Assembly (NCBI RefSeq): GCF_019279795.1 | Contig: NC_056725.1 | Span: 1,613,424,859 to 1,613,488,858, forward strand | Length of the DNA: 64,000 nucleotides | Source: Protopterus annectens | Lineage: Eukaryota; Chordata; Ceratodontiformes; Protopteridae | Direction: 5' to 3' | Shown here: one piece after another, positions 1 through 11,069 of the stretch | Numbering within the stretch: the first letter of the stretch is position 1 | Layout: every line of letters begins with the position of its first letter | Translations under genes and position numbers: made by a program | Notes under the pieces: model-generated | What the model saw: the letters and a program-made list of their open reading frames with translations, nothing else | What the model was told of the DNA's origin: nothing | The model's database searches: none

Positions 1-145
1 AACTAATTGATGGAAATAAACTTGTATTTTTTTAACATTTCACTGTTTGTGAACTGGCATATGATAAAGTATTTCCAGGACAAAACTGAAATACCTAGCA
101 GTGATAGAATAACATCAATAATACAATAGATTCACAACATCTAAT

Positions 146-296
<151 letters not shown>

Positions 297-1080
297 TTGA
301 GTGGCACATACAATGGGCTGAAATGCAGCAAACTTCAACTGATGCTTCTGAAATAGCTGCAGTGAAAGGATGTATTTTGGTTAAATTGCAAGATAAAACA
401 TGAGAAAAGTGTTTCAGATCCAACTTCAGAGAAAATGCTGTTCCACATCCTAGTGGATTCTGGCCTGGTGTTATTCATAAAGACCCACCTCAATGACAGT
501 GTTAGTCCCATTCTGACAGCTTTATTTCCTCTAGGATTCTGTGTCATATAACACCTATGAATTACTGGGAACATGTCAAATCAACAAAGTTGATTTCAGC
601 AAAGGTAAAATGTTCTACTGCTGTTTGCCAAAACTAATTTTGCCAGCAGTTGAGTTTGCCTTTCTCTTCACTGTTGTGCAACCCTGGACTTAGTATGCAT
701 AAGTCCAGGAGGGGGCACCAATGTTTTGTTATTTTCAATGAAGGTAGTTTCGGCAATACGTTTTCATAGTTTTTACCGTTACCAAAATTACCTTCGGTGA
801 GTCATCATGATTCAGAATCATTCTGGATTGTGATTACAAGTGTACATTTTTTTTGTTCATTGAACTGAGTGAGGCCAGGGTCCATCATGCCAATTATACT
901 TAATACCCCAAGGGAGAGGGACAGAACTAGTGCAGCTCCTAATATATCAGCCAGGATTTAGCATGAAGACACTCCTTCAAGAATTTGCTGTCTTCCTTGT
1001 CATATTGGAGCTCATATCCACAACTGTATTATCTTGGAGGACTTCACCATTTTGGTAAACAAGGAGTTTATTACTCTTAT
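297..1080. other. No recognisable gene or repeat
   Basis: Ordinary AT-rich non-coding sequence. The short frames here do not resemble any family I know. Confidence 0.5.
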
Positions 1081-1084
1081 TAAA

Positions 1085-1260
1085 CAGTTCTTCTGCATTA
1101 TAAAGAGATTTGAATTTGCTCAGGTTGTTACCTCATCTACACATATATTTTTGGGCATACTCTTGATCTTGTCTTCCAAGTGAGTGTTTATGATTGGGAC
1201 TTGGAAGTGGATTCAGTCACATAGAAACATCACTCAGTTATTCGGCATAAGGCCAAACAA
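1085..1260 (+). pseudogene. LINE AP-endonuclease remnant
   Basis: With one frameshift the translation contains FAQVVTSSTHIF then FGHTLDLVF, followed by DWDLEVDSVT. In Jockey-superfamily LINEs (CR1, Rex1 and relatives) the end of the AP endonuclease carries the same pattern: a threonine-histidine, GHTLDLV, then a serine-aspartate-histidine about 25 residues later. The final SDH is lost (a stop follows SVT). The 366-base open frame from 1264 continues the region but matches nothing I recognise. The clade is not resolvable. Non-functional. Confidence 0.55.
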
Positions 1261-1635
1261 TCCTTGGTGGAATCCACTAATGATGTTGTTGTGCATTGTG
1301 AGAAAGTTGTTTTGATCACCCTAGACATTTTACATCCACTTGTACATGGTCTGCTTCAGGGATGTAATGTTCATAGATCTAATAAGTGGCTTAGTACCTA
1401 CTACCAGGTCTTGACTTCCTTCATTGACACCTTTATCCCAAGCTGTGTGCAAGTGGTTGTCTTAGTTTCACGACAGCCAAGATTTGACCATGAGTTTTGG
1501 GAGCTTAGGCCTGATGGTCAAGTGATGGATTTTAAGAGGACACATTCTAGTTTGCTCAAAGGACATCTTGCTATGCATGACCACTTTCTGGTCTGCTGGA
1601 CTGTGGTCTCCCCACGGAAGGCTGAGTAATTATCT

Positions 1636-1725
1636 ATCTGATGAAGTCTTGTGCCTAAGACGAAAGTGCTTATGGTAGTTGCTCCTGTGTTCGTTTTTAA
1701 TAAAGTGGATTATTGATGGACTACT
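1636..1725 (+). mobile_element. Penelope-type 3' tail with hammerhead-like motif
   Basis: CTGATGA at 1638-1644 is followed by a small hairpin (GTCTT at 1646-1650 pairing with AAGAC at 1657-1661) and GAAA at 1662-1665. About 35 bases further on is AATAAA. The same order (CTGANGA, short hairpin, GAAA-like, AATAAA-like) appears at 15854, 30804 and 55511. At 30804 it lies 3' of a GIY-YIG frame, which ties it to Penelope-like elements. Unlike a canonical hammerhead core there is one extra A before stem II. Confidence 0.5.
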
Positions 1726-2559
1726 GGTCGTTTATGGTATTTGGACAGCTTTATTTGGTGTTCTTGGTTGGACTTTGATTTTATTCATTTATTCTAGTAT
1801 TTTATAATTATCGAGGGAGAATAAAGCAGCAACAAACTATCCTGTGGCTGTATTTCATGTGATGAAGAGGCTGTGTAGTCCAGTTTGTCTCATTAAGAAT
1901 ACCTTATCTAATGAATAATGCAATCTTTCTGCTCAATATTTTGCCACAAAATTTGCCTGGATTAGACTGAAGTTCACAGTCTCCCTTGCAGCCCCAAACT
2001 CTCCAAAGCAAAAACACAGCAACCATCCATCTCCATGGTGTCGTGTCCCTGTGCTCTGCAAAAACAGGAATTAAACTTACAGCTAGGACAGCTGTTTAAT
2101 CATAGTGTTACCTCTGACACGAGCTAGGAGTGGTCCCTGCAACTGTGACTGCAACTTACAAAGGGGTGCACACACCACACCTCACCCCCACCACCCAGCA
2201 ATTGAAGTGTGGCTTCTGGAGCCTGCCTTACCTGCCCCACTAAAAAAAGAGCAATTTACCAAATGCATACCATAAATGCAGGATTTTAAGAGTTTGGAAT
2301 TTGCCCAGATTGGCATTTGTCAACTTTGGAAGATGCCTCCTGCCCTTGGCTGAAAAAGAGTTTTAGTTCACAGTCACTGGAGCCATTGATGACAGCCTAC
2401 CTCCAAATACACACACCTCGAAAGGATTGAGCGCTCATATTCATATCATTGAAAACCAAAGATTATCAACTAAACACCATAACCTAAATGATGGGGCCGC
2501 AAATCGAAGTTGAGTTTAAACAGAACCCACAGGGTCAGGACCATGTGTTGAGAACTGCT

Positions 2560-3625
2560 TAAGTCTCAAGTCAGTGGTGCCTTGGATCAGGAGTGCGGCA
2601 CCCTTTGTTTGGCATCTACTTTTCCGGACTCAAGCAGCAAAGCAGGGTGGCACAAGCAAGACAAAGTTGGGCTGCAAACTGCAAACTGGTAGCCATATTG
2701 AAAACACATCTGATTAGTAGAAGCTTCAAGGACACATCAGAAGCTCACAGAACAGTGCCAAGAAAAATGGATATGGGGTGCCAGCCATGAAAGTTATATG
2801 CCAAAAAAAAAAAACAAGGTTACCCCTAGCTAAACAATACAACCCCTAGCTACCAGCACAGAAGCAGAGTTATCAGGGACCTGGGGACCCAGGTTGACTG
2901 TAAGTTGTCATTATCACAGACAGCTAAAAGTAGGTGGGAAGACCTTCTACATTTACCCACCTAGACATGAAGAGTATCTCATCTATCAGAAGAGGTCATC
3001 TAGTCTCCCCAGTCTCATCACTAGACAGACCAATGATTGAGTACAATGCCCCATGTAGTAGTATGACCGGCCATTGAAAGCAATCGACTGGAGCAGCAGC
3101 TGGAGAGGCCCAAAAGCTAAAGGGCCCAAAGGATAAAGGGTCTCAAATAAAGACTGAAAAAGTCCCAGCTCCCTACGACTGAGCCATGCTGCCCGCCTCA
3201 AGAACTCCTTTTTGCCTGCTCAACAGCAGGCCCAGGCCAAACATAATTTGATCATACAAAAAACCTCAAAAATCTAGATCCGAAAGGCGGGAGAGATCAA
3301 GAGACTTAACTTAATTAAGACTTAACGGAGGGATAGACATATTAATAGAAGACTTCATCATGGAGAGAAAAAAATCTACTAATATGTGAGGCAGAGCACT
3401 GAGGGTCTTGTTCAAGAGAGACCTTGACCAAGAAATGGAGAAGATGGGATGGAGATCAGGGATTACCGGGATTACCTCAGTGTCTCACTCAGTGTCAGGC
3501 AATAAAAATAATAGGTATAGTTCCCCATGGTAAAAGGGCGTAACAAAACAAAACTATGGCTAGGCTTGCTTAAAAATGCCGGCGCAGATATAGCCTAGTA
3601 TGAACCTATGAACCTATGAACCTAA
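2560..3625 (+). pseudogene. CR1-type LINE 3' half, decayed
   Basis: Fragments of the CR1 reverse transcriptase can be read. SGVRHPLFGIYFSGLK stands for the SGVPQGS...PLLFGIYF motif, and AANCKLVA for the active-site region. LGTQVDCKLS and a LEQQLERPK...RIKGL block from the C-terminal domain follow across several frames. The 3' end carries the octamer run ctatgaac (3599-3624), shared with the copies ending at 5642, 54018 and 63844 (minus). Octamer 3' tails are characteristic of CR1. Many stops and frameshifts; dead copy. Confidence 0.65.
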
Positions 3626-4080
3626 ACAGCTAATGTTTGCTTAAACTGAAGCAGTAGTACATAGGAGGGTAGATCATGTACTAGCTGATGTGAGTTTTTG
3701 ATTTCCATTTACAACTAATTTATCTCCATGGTTTCCAGTATATGTACTACTACCTCTGGATCGGATTCGTTTCCCACCAGAAAGGTCCTTTCCTAGCTTG
3801 AGGTCTAACAGGATCGTTCCTGTCATTGTGGGGGATGGGGTATTTCATTCTTCACTGAATGGCATGGATTACAACTGTCCTCAAAACAGGACTCACCATG
3901 CTGCTTTAAATAAAGGCCTCACTTGAACCTTCCATTTGTTTGCAGTTTTTCTTGAGAGAATATGATATTTCCAACTGGAAGTTCATTTGAGAAATAATAG
4001 CAACAGTAATCATTTACAGAGTAGGTTTCAGGCCAGATGTAGTAATAAGACAGCTCACACTAATAGCAAAGCCAGGTCTA

Positions 4081-4150
4081 GCTCAAGGCTTGCTAGGTAG
4101 TTACCTAGGGCCCTGTGCCAGCTGGTGGTGGGGGGTGGGGTGCTTTACTA
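4081..4150. repeat. Partial copy of a short inverted-terminus repeat
   Basis: Reads like one end of the elements at 6848-7032 and 42600-42893 (aaggcttgctaggtagttac then cctaggg and a G-rich run). Only one end is present and the match is partial. Confidence 0.35.
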
Positions 4151-4389
4151 TGGCCAGCCCATCATTCATGTGATGTCATCATAAATATTTAGATACACAA
4201 TCATATTTGCTTTGTTCCATGACTGTGAACCACTACAATATGTGTGTTAAAAATGGTACTCCCATTTCTCTTCATTCTCATCCCTCTCCCATAAATTACC
4301 TTCTGCTGTCTGGCTGACCTGAAATATTGAGTTGGCATCTGCCATTTCAGCATCTGCATTCCACATACTAGTAGTTGTTAGTGGTTCCA

Positions 4390-4500
4390 ACAGTACTTAT
4401 TCATTTATTTTATTTGTTGCATTTGTTTACCGGGAAAGTCCACTGGGCCTTGGAGAGCCCATTTTCAATCAGGACCCGGGAGAAAAGCTCCACATACCAA
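4390..4500 (-). mobile_element. Family B LINE 3' tail
   Basis: The reverse complement reads gagcttttctcccgggtcct, then a tgaaaatgggc block, then cccggtaaacaaatgcaaca and an (AATAAA)-like run. The same block ends the elements at 31885, 33345 and 38383 on the + strand. The copy at 33345 follows a LINE RT C-terminal domain, so this is taken as the 3' end of that LINE family. The open frame 4332-4646 over this region is a chance frame. Confidence 0.6.
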
Positions 4501-5034
4501 TTATGCAGAAAATACAATTTCAGTTACATAAATGGCTAGAAGGCTATACAGTAACAATAATAGACATGGATTTTAAGATAACACAGTATAATGTAGATGT
4601 CAGAGTTAGCACTGCATTAGCAATAAGTAGCTGGGAAATGGATTGATGAGGACAATAGCAGTGCAAGAAAGACAGGGAGGAATAAGTTCAGGAGTGGTAG
4701 TAAGGTAGGTATAGAGGAAGGGTGGGTATCAAGGTTGGGTAGGCAACAGGGGTAGGCACATCTGGGATGGTTAGAGTGCTGGTAGGCTAGAAAGAGGAGG
4801 ATGGTACAACTCAGAACCTTTGGGATTCATTCCCTTAAATGTCACAGTTAGTATCTTTGGAGTCTTCTTCTAATTATCTTAGAGCTTCCCCAACTCTTGC
4901 AGTTTCTTTGTCTTTGTGTTACAAAAGGATGACGATAGTTTTATTTCTTTATTTATTGATTTATTTATTTATAAGTAAGACTGGTTGATGATGGAGGAGG
5001 CAAAGCATCCACAAATCCTATTTAACAAAAGGGT

Positions 5035-5642
5035 ACATTGAAGTGTAAATTTGGCATGCACATGACCAGGCACTTGAAGCAGCTTGAGAGGCCACAGAGG
5101 TTCCTCACATAAAGAATACAGGGAGTAAATAAGAAGTGTTATGAGGACTGTCTCAATACACATTTCTTGTACCTGTTCTCCTACATAGTAATGTTCATTG
5201 TTCTATGCCTAGCCAACAAGGCATCCTCTGAGTAGTTGCTTATCCACAAAACAAACAGAATCAGAAATACGCATTCTAAGGACTTAAACCTCATCTTTGA
5301 CAGAAACAGGACAGGTAAGTGTCTCAAAGATTACCCCTTACCTGGAACAGGCTTCCCATCCATGTGAGGCAAAGCTCATTCCTAAAATTATTCAAGTGTA
5401 ACTTGGACAAGTGGATGGAAAATCACAAATGTACCCCTGGTTTGGCACATATGTCCATAACAGACAGGACAGCCTGTGAATGATTAATGTGTACAAGCCT
5501 ATATCTTTACTGTACAACTCTTTGCAGTATTGACACATGCCACATTTCAGCAATATTTTGGTAAATTTGAGGTAATCTAGGCTAGGCTTAAAATGCCTTT
5601 TAGGCTGATGGGCTAGTAACCACCCATGAACCTATGTACCAG
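5035..5642 (+). pseudogene. CR1 C-terminal domain and 3' end
   Basis: Frame pieces include TRHLKQLERPQRFLT and RIQGVN. Further on come YLFSY...CLANKASS and SVSQRLPLTWNRLPIHVRQS with FKCNLDKWM. These follow the CR1/L2 C-terminal pattern (RHLQQLEKPQ, then a WNRLP..V..S...FK..LD block). The 3' end has ggcttaaaatg...atgaacctatgta, the family's shared tail. Broken by several frameshifts. Confidence 0.7.
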
Positions 5643-5757
5643 GTATTCACATCATCTGACTTTGCATAGTATGGAAGTGGAAGCTGGGATATAGAGACAT
5701 AAAAGAGATGCATGGAATCATGGAATCATGGAAGTTATGGGTTGGGAATAACAGCTA

Positions 5758-5988
5758 TGTGTCTCAAAGATTGCCCCTTATCTGGAACAGGCTTCCCATC
5801 CATGTGAGACAACGTTTTTACTTACAGGTTTAACTTGGACCAGTGGATAGGAAATCACAAATTTACCATGTACATAATAGACAGGGCAGCCTCTGAATGA
5901 TTAATGTGTACAAGCCTATATCTTTACTGTACAGCTATTTGCAGTATTGACACATGCCACATGTCAGCAATATTTTGGTAAATCTGAG
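5758..5988 (+). repeat. Second copy of the CR1 3' segment 5311-5572
   Basis: About 230 bases repeat the sequence at 5311-5572 in the same orientation, starting at gtgtctcaaagatt and ending near gcaatattttggtaaat, with small gaps. The octamer tail is present only after the first copy. This looks like a local tandem duplication of about 445 bases. Confidence 0.8.
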
Positions 5989-6524
5989 TTGACGTCCATC
6001 CCAGACAGGAACAGTAAGTCACCTGCATCGAGTGGCAATAAGATTGAAAAGAGGCTTAGAATTTTGGGAAGAGGCTGAGAAGATGTTAGCAACAGTATAA
6101 GAGTGATAGTGCCAGGTCCAAACCTAACAACGTAACACAGATGAGTAAGGCTTTCCGCTGTTAGCAGGGATTATCTTGTATTATGGTTTTGATATAGCCA
6201 CTCTTCTTGCACACTATGGGATTAACATCAAGTCAGTAAACTACTTTAGTTTTTCATAAGTTTGTGTTCTTTGGAACTTAGTCAGTTAAAACATTAAAAA
6301 AATAGATGAAGTCTGAGAAAATTTGGAAAAACAGTCCAAACATGCAAAAGACAAATTCCTGGAGTAAAGGAGGTCTGATATTAATTCCATGAACCACAGG
6401 ACAAGCTCAAACCAAGAAATGCTCATAGCTTGTAAAAACTTTAATAAAATGTACAAATGTGTGAATGTCATGTGATCACTGTCTTTTGATATAAAACAGC
6501 TGTTAGAACACATATATGTCTTTG

Positions 6525-6600
6525 CATTGAAGAAGGGTTGTACCCAAAAGCTGTATGCTTTGCACATTTGTACGTTTTATTAAAGTTTTTACAAGTTACA
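6525..6600 (+). mobile_element. Degenerate Penelope-type 3' tail
   Basis: TTGAAGA at 6527, a GGGT-tgt-ACCC hairpin, then AAAAGC and a nearby ATTAAA. It follows the pattern of the tails at 1638 and 15854, with the first core C changed to T and GAAA changed. Confidence 0.35.
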
Positions 6601-6847
6601 AGCATTTCTTGGTTTGAACTTGTGCAGTGGTTCATGGAATTTGGAAAAAGTCAGAGTCTTGAGCCAGAAGATGAATCTTGAGTAACTGTATGAAAAGAGG
6701 TGAAAGGAGGGAACACTAGTATAGCAGCCTCAATCTAAGAAGTAATAGAATAGTGCAGATATCCTAAAATAGGTTGGTTGCCATAGCAACTTAAGAAGTT
6801 CAGAGGTAAGAATGTCATCTGTATACAGAATTATAGTACCCCACTAC

Positions 6848-7032
6848 TCATAGCCGGCCTTAGGCATAGGCTGACTAGGTGGCTGCCTAGGACTCCGCTC
6901 TATTAGGGGCACTTTTCCAGTATTTATTTAGTGTAGGTAGACTAAGATGGGGCACCGGGTGGTGTGGTGGGGGGCACTGTGGAGCCCTTTTGCCTAGGGC
7001 ACCAGTTGACCTAAGGCAGCTCCTGCCACTAC
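6848..7032. mobile_element. Short non-autonomous element with imperfect inverted ends (MITE-like)
   Basis: About 185 bases. The start reads gccttaggc...actaggtggctgcctagg and the end reads gcctagggcaccagttgacc then taaggc, an imperfect inverted repeat of about 26 bases. A second copy lies in the opposite orientation at 42600-42893. No coding capacity. The DNA-transposon superfamily is not recognised. Confidence 0.5.
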
Positions 7033-7924
7033 TTAGATAACACAAAACATTAGGGCAGTCAAACCAGCAGAGAGTGAAGGGGCATAGAGCAAAACAAACA
7101 ATGTGCTATGATGTTTGTAGGCAAGTAAGGAGGAGCCAGAATAGGAATAATAGACCTGAGAAGAGCCAAAGCAGTAATGAAAGCAGCCCAACTTGTGCTG
7201 ATCTGAAAATATCAAAAATGTTTCAGTAGGTCTGCCTTCTAGTCATCCCACAGAAAAACAAATGAATAGCTTATTCTGCTAGGCTAATGAATATATGACT
7301 GCTCACAAACTACTTTGCTGATGTCTGAGTCAGTATCTCTCACAGTATCAACAATCTTACAATGACAAAATTAAATAGCCAGCAGCAGCAGCATTTCTGA
7401 CCATACATTCAATTGCCTCAGATTAACAGGCAATATGTTACTTTCAGACTAAAAAAGGATATTGTTGAATCTCACATAACTATATCCTTGAAAATAATTT
7501 GTCATGTTTATATTGTGGGTATTTCTGGTGTGTTCCTCATAAAGGTTTTGGTTTTCTGCCAAATCAGTCAGAACTGAAGTCAAAGAATAAATGCAGACAT
7601 TTGAGTTACAGATTTCATAGCCTTTTGAAAATTCATGCTAATGAGACATTTGTTATTCCGTCAACTCTCTTAAGTTTATAAGAACAATATTAATTGTCCC
7701 TATTTTTGGGCCCCCCCCCCCATTATTTATGGCTTTGTCCAGATTCCTTCTGATAAGAGGTCTTAGCTCAACATACCTGGATAAGCATAAAATAAACAGG
7801 GGCAAATGCCCAAAACAGGAACATATTTTAAATGAGCCTGTTATAAAATCACAACATTACTTAAACATTAGGATTTGTGTCAGCTTGCACTTTCTGAAGC
7901 AGAGGTGTGTATGTGTTTTATGAG

Positions 7925-8436
7925 AGAGATCGACCACTGCCTGCAGCGCTGGGCCTCTTAACACCCCTGGGTAGGTGTTAATTACACATTAACATACACC
8001 CTGTATGGCATTATTGCTTGCTTATCAACTCAACTATTTAACTATACAACTGTCTAGTTAACTCACTTCTTTTTTCTGTAACAATTATTTACATGTAGAA
8101 TTAAATTATATCTTAGTTTTCCTATTTTGCATTCATATTCACTCCATTCTAGCATATAATGACTCCCTCCAAAAGAACAGGTATCTTTGTATTTCTCCTA
8201 CTATTTCTTATTTTCACCAGAGTCCAGGCTTCCCAATAGAAACACAAAATACAGATGCAAACTGACATAATCCTACTGTCCCAATCTCAGTACTTGCTTG
8301 TCGGTTGCATTGTAAATTCACATTACATCTGTGTGATAAAAAGCGTGTAGTCTAACAACTTCTATAGTTCAATACCAGCCAGTCCTCCATCTACAATCTA
8401 AACCTTAGAAGATAATTGTACTCATCCTAACAATAT
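7925..8436 (+). mobile_element. Probable 5' region of the family B LINE
   Basis: The first 110 bases are repeated at 60868-60985: both contain aacacccctggg...ttaattacacattaacaya and cattattgcttgcttaa. At this copy the region leads directly into the endonuclease frame beginning near 8437, so it is read as the element's 5' untranslated part. Confidence 0.45.
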
Positions 8437-9370
8437 TGGTCTTGCCCTCAGGTGACAATCGGCATAATCCTGGTCCTATGCTGTACTCCAGTATTAGCTT
8501 TAATTCTATGCTAATTAATCCAAATACCAGTCCTAAGCAGCTGTCAGTAAGCATCCTAAATATCTGTAATATTAAAAGCAAATGGACTCAGATAAAATCA
8601 TGGTTATTTATCAACCTAAGATTGTATATCTTACAGAATCATGCCTTTTGAGTCCATCAAATATTACTCATCAGCCCCTGTGTGTTTAGCAAAAAATAGA
8701 GCCGGTTATCGAATTGATTGTAGTGTTCTTACTCTTGTACACAAACCAGCCAATTTATCTCTCATCCTGTTATGTAAAATCAATTCACTTCTGGACGCCA
8801 GCCCCGACAAGACTTTAATACAATTTCAGCTTGGTGGTCAAACAGAGACATTGATTGTTAGAAGTCTATACCCCCCCCAATTTGGTTTTCCTCTTTAAAA
8901 AGATACCACAAACAATCCTACTTCATTCACAATGTCATATATTTTTTATGGTAACTTTAAACTATGATAGCAAGCTTAAACCAAATTCTGACAGAATAGT
9001 TAATAATTAGAACCTGTTCGTTTAGTGCAAGTGTAAACTAGACAATAAGATAACAATACAAATAAGGCCTCAATATTAGACCTAATAATAAGTGGCATCC
9101 CTAAAAAATATACAGTCATTTAACAATGCTTTTAGAACTTCCTACATCCCAGTATACTCTTTCTGGTAATTTAAAACAACAAACATGCAGAATTAAATTT
9201 AATTGGTATTTAACTGATTATGCCCCATTGTATAAAAAAAAAACACAGGCATAGTCTTCGAAACATTCAATGGTTCTCTCTCTAAAGTTCAAAATAAACT
9301 ATTTTCACTCATAAACAGAAGATGCAAGGTAGCCCCCTGGATCCCAAGAAACTTAATTCAGCAAATAAAA
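8437..9370 (+). pseudogene. Family B LINE: 5' end of ORF2 with 2A-like motif and endonuclease
   Basis: The frame opens with a hydrophobic stretch and VLPSGDNRHNPGP, then about 30 residues later LSVSILNICNIKSKWTQIKS. That second block resembles the LSILY.NVRSL..K start of AP endonucleases. Later parts (AGYRI.CSVLTLVHK, a YGNFK relic of GDFN near 8947) follow in broken frames. GDNRHNPGP is a degenerate version of the D-x-E-x-NPGP 2A peptide known near the N-terminus of some APE-type LINEs, with Arg for Glu. The element resumes at 10600 and 14166 after insertions. Confidence 0.6.
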
Positions 9371-9382
9371 GATTGTGATAAT

Positions 9383-10590
9383 GGGGGGGGGGGACCAAGA
9401 TGGCTAAGTGAGAGCATCAAATTGTGACAGCTCTATGACTGATAACTTTTCTCTGACAGAAAATGTAATCAAAAAATAAAAATTTTGAGATAATTGTTAG
9501 CTAATTTTATACACTAATAGAGAAAATAGAGAAAATAGAGAAACTATTTATAGCTTCACGTTCTTCAAAAGCTGTAAGTCAGAATTTCAACTTCTTGGTT
9601 AAGAGAAAAAGGATTTTAACATGATTCACTCAAAAAATGGTACTCAGCAGAGGATGGAACATTTTCAAATACTTACGCAACAACAAGGTGCACAAATTAG
9701 CAGTATGGAAGAAACTTTAAATGTTCATGAAGGGAGAATCAGACTGAATTTCTTTTAAAACAAAATAACTGACTTATAGAAAATCTTGATGATTTAGAAA
9801 ATAGACTGAGATGAAATAACATTAGAATTTGTGGTATACCTGAAAGGAATGAGGGAGACAATAAAATAAACTTCTTAAACTACCTGACTACATAAAACAT
9901 TAAATATGCTGAAACTTTATATTGTGGAATTGAAAACACATAGATCACTGAGAGCACCTTCTAAGTATGAAAACTCATCACCATGTTCAATTATAGCGAA
10001 GTTCATGTCTAGCTTTAAAAAAGGTCAGATATTAAAAACAGCATGGTCCAGCCCACCTATTAAAATAGGTGAACATGTAGTCAGATTTGACAATGACTAA
10101 TCCAGTAAAGTAACGAGTAAAAGAAAATCATGTTTTCCACTGATCAAGGAACTTAAGAACAATATTAAAGCCACTTTGCTGTGTCCTGCAAAGATCAAAA
10201 TATTCCTTTCTGAAGAAACCAAAATGTTTAACACTCTGGATGAGGCATCCAGTTTTGTTAACAGCAATACAATCCTTAATAGTACTGAAGAAATGGAGTA
10301 GAACAGTAATTCCCTGAAGAGACGGACTGTTCTAAATTCTTGGAAAACTGCTTCCAAATCTAATATTCTCTGATTGCAGGACTATTATTTTCTTATACAA
10401 TATATTTGCCCTTTCAGTAAATGGTTTGCATTGAACTTTAACCTAAAAAATTTTTCATGATAAGGATTGGGATAATATTTAGACAGAATGTGCTGTGAGG
10501 AAAAACCCAACAAGTCATGCAAGTTAAGTAACTATCAGAACCTGAGGAAAAGCACTAGACTTACTGTTAATAAAACCGAAATGTATCATT
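9383..10590 (+). pseudogene. L1 5' end and ORF1 remnant
   Basis: It begins with a G-run and ccaagatggc (9395-9404), as in many vertebrate L1 5' ends. A frame from about 9620 contains QQGAQISSMEETL (coiled-coil part) and NRLRxNNIRICGIPE, the hallmark of the L1 ORF1 RNA-binding domain. Next come IIAKF...KGQILKTAW and KRKSCFPLIKELKNNIKAT with CPAKIKIFLSEE, matching the C-terminal domain. Several stops. It interrupts the family B LINE. No ORF2 was seen. The 3' limit is uncertain. Confidence 0.75.
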
Positions 10591-10599
10591 GTAGAAGGG

Positions 10600-11065
10600 T
10601 ATAGAGCAAGAATCTTAAGTCATCCCCAACATTCTGGAATTCTGTCAGAGAGTCTCTTCTAAAATCTTCAAGAGGAGCATTACACCTCATAATTTCAACA
10701 ATGGCCTGCTTAATGCCATGAAACATAAATAATATAGTCAGTCCTCTTTCACCCTCAACCATAAGGTTCACAAATACAGAACAGCCTTACCTAGAAAAAA
10801 ACATATTATCCTTGACCCAGTGTTCTACTTCAAATTCATTACAAAATAGTCAAATAAAAAATCTGCTTGAAAACCTGAATGCCTACAGTCCCTCATTTTG
10901 CTGATTTCACCCTCTAATTCTTAAACTAGAAAGTGGATCTACTTGTAAATCTACAGCTATTGTCTTTAATGTATCTCTTAGCCATAAATCACTGCCACAT
11001 TTCAAGCATGCCACTATACATCCACTACCTATGATCATCATCAACCCCCATTGTCCCATTTTCTG
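10600..11065 (+). pseudogene. Family B LINE: start of the RT domain
   Basis: The translation shows ENLNAYSPSFCxFHPLILKL, then IVFNVSLSHKSLPHFKHATI and HPLP. This parallels RT motif 0 of Jockey-type LINEs (spacing to F.P..LK, IFN.SL..G..P..WK.A...P). It is placed as the continuation of the endonuclease piece at 8437-9370. It is cut at about 11065 by a minus-strand RTE insertion, and RT motifs continue at 14166. Confidence 0.55.
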
Positions 11066-11069
11066 CAGG

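Noticed and set aside
1264..1629. 121-residue open frame as an independent gene
   Set aside because: It lies in a LINE/Penelope remnant region and has no domain I recognise beyond that context.
4332..4646. 104-residue open frame
   Set aside because: It overlaps a LINE 3' tail on the opposite strand and resembles no protein.
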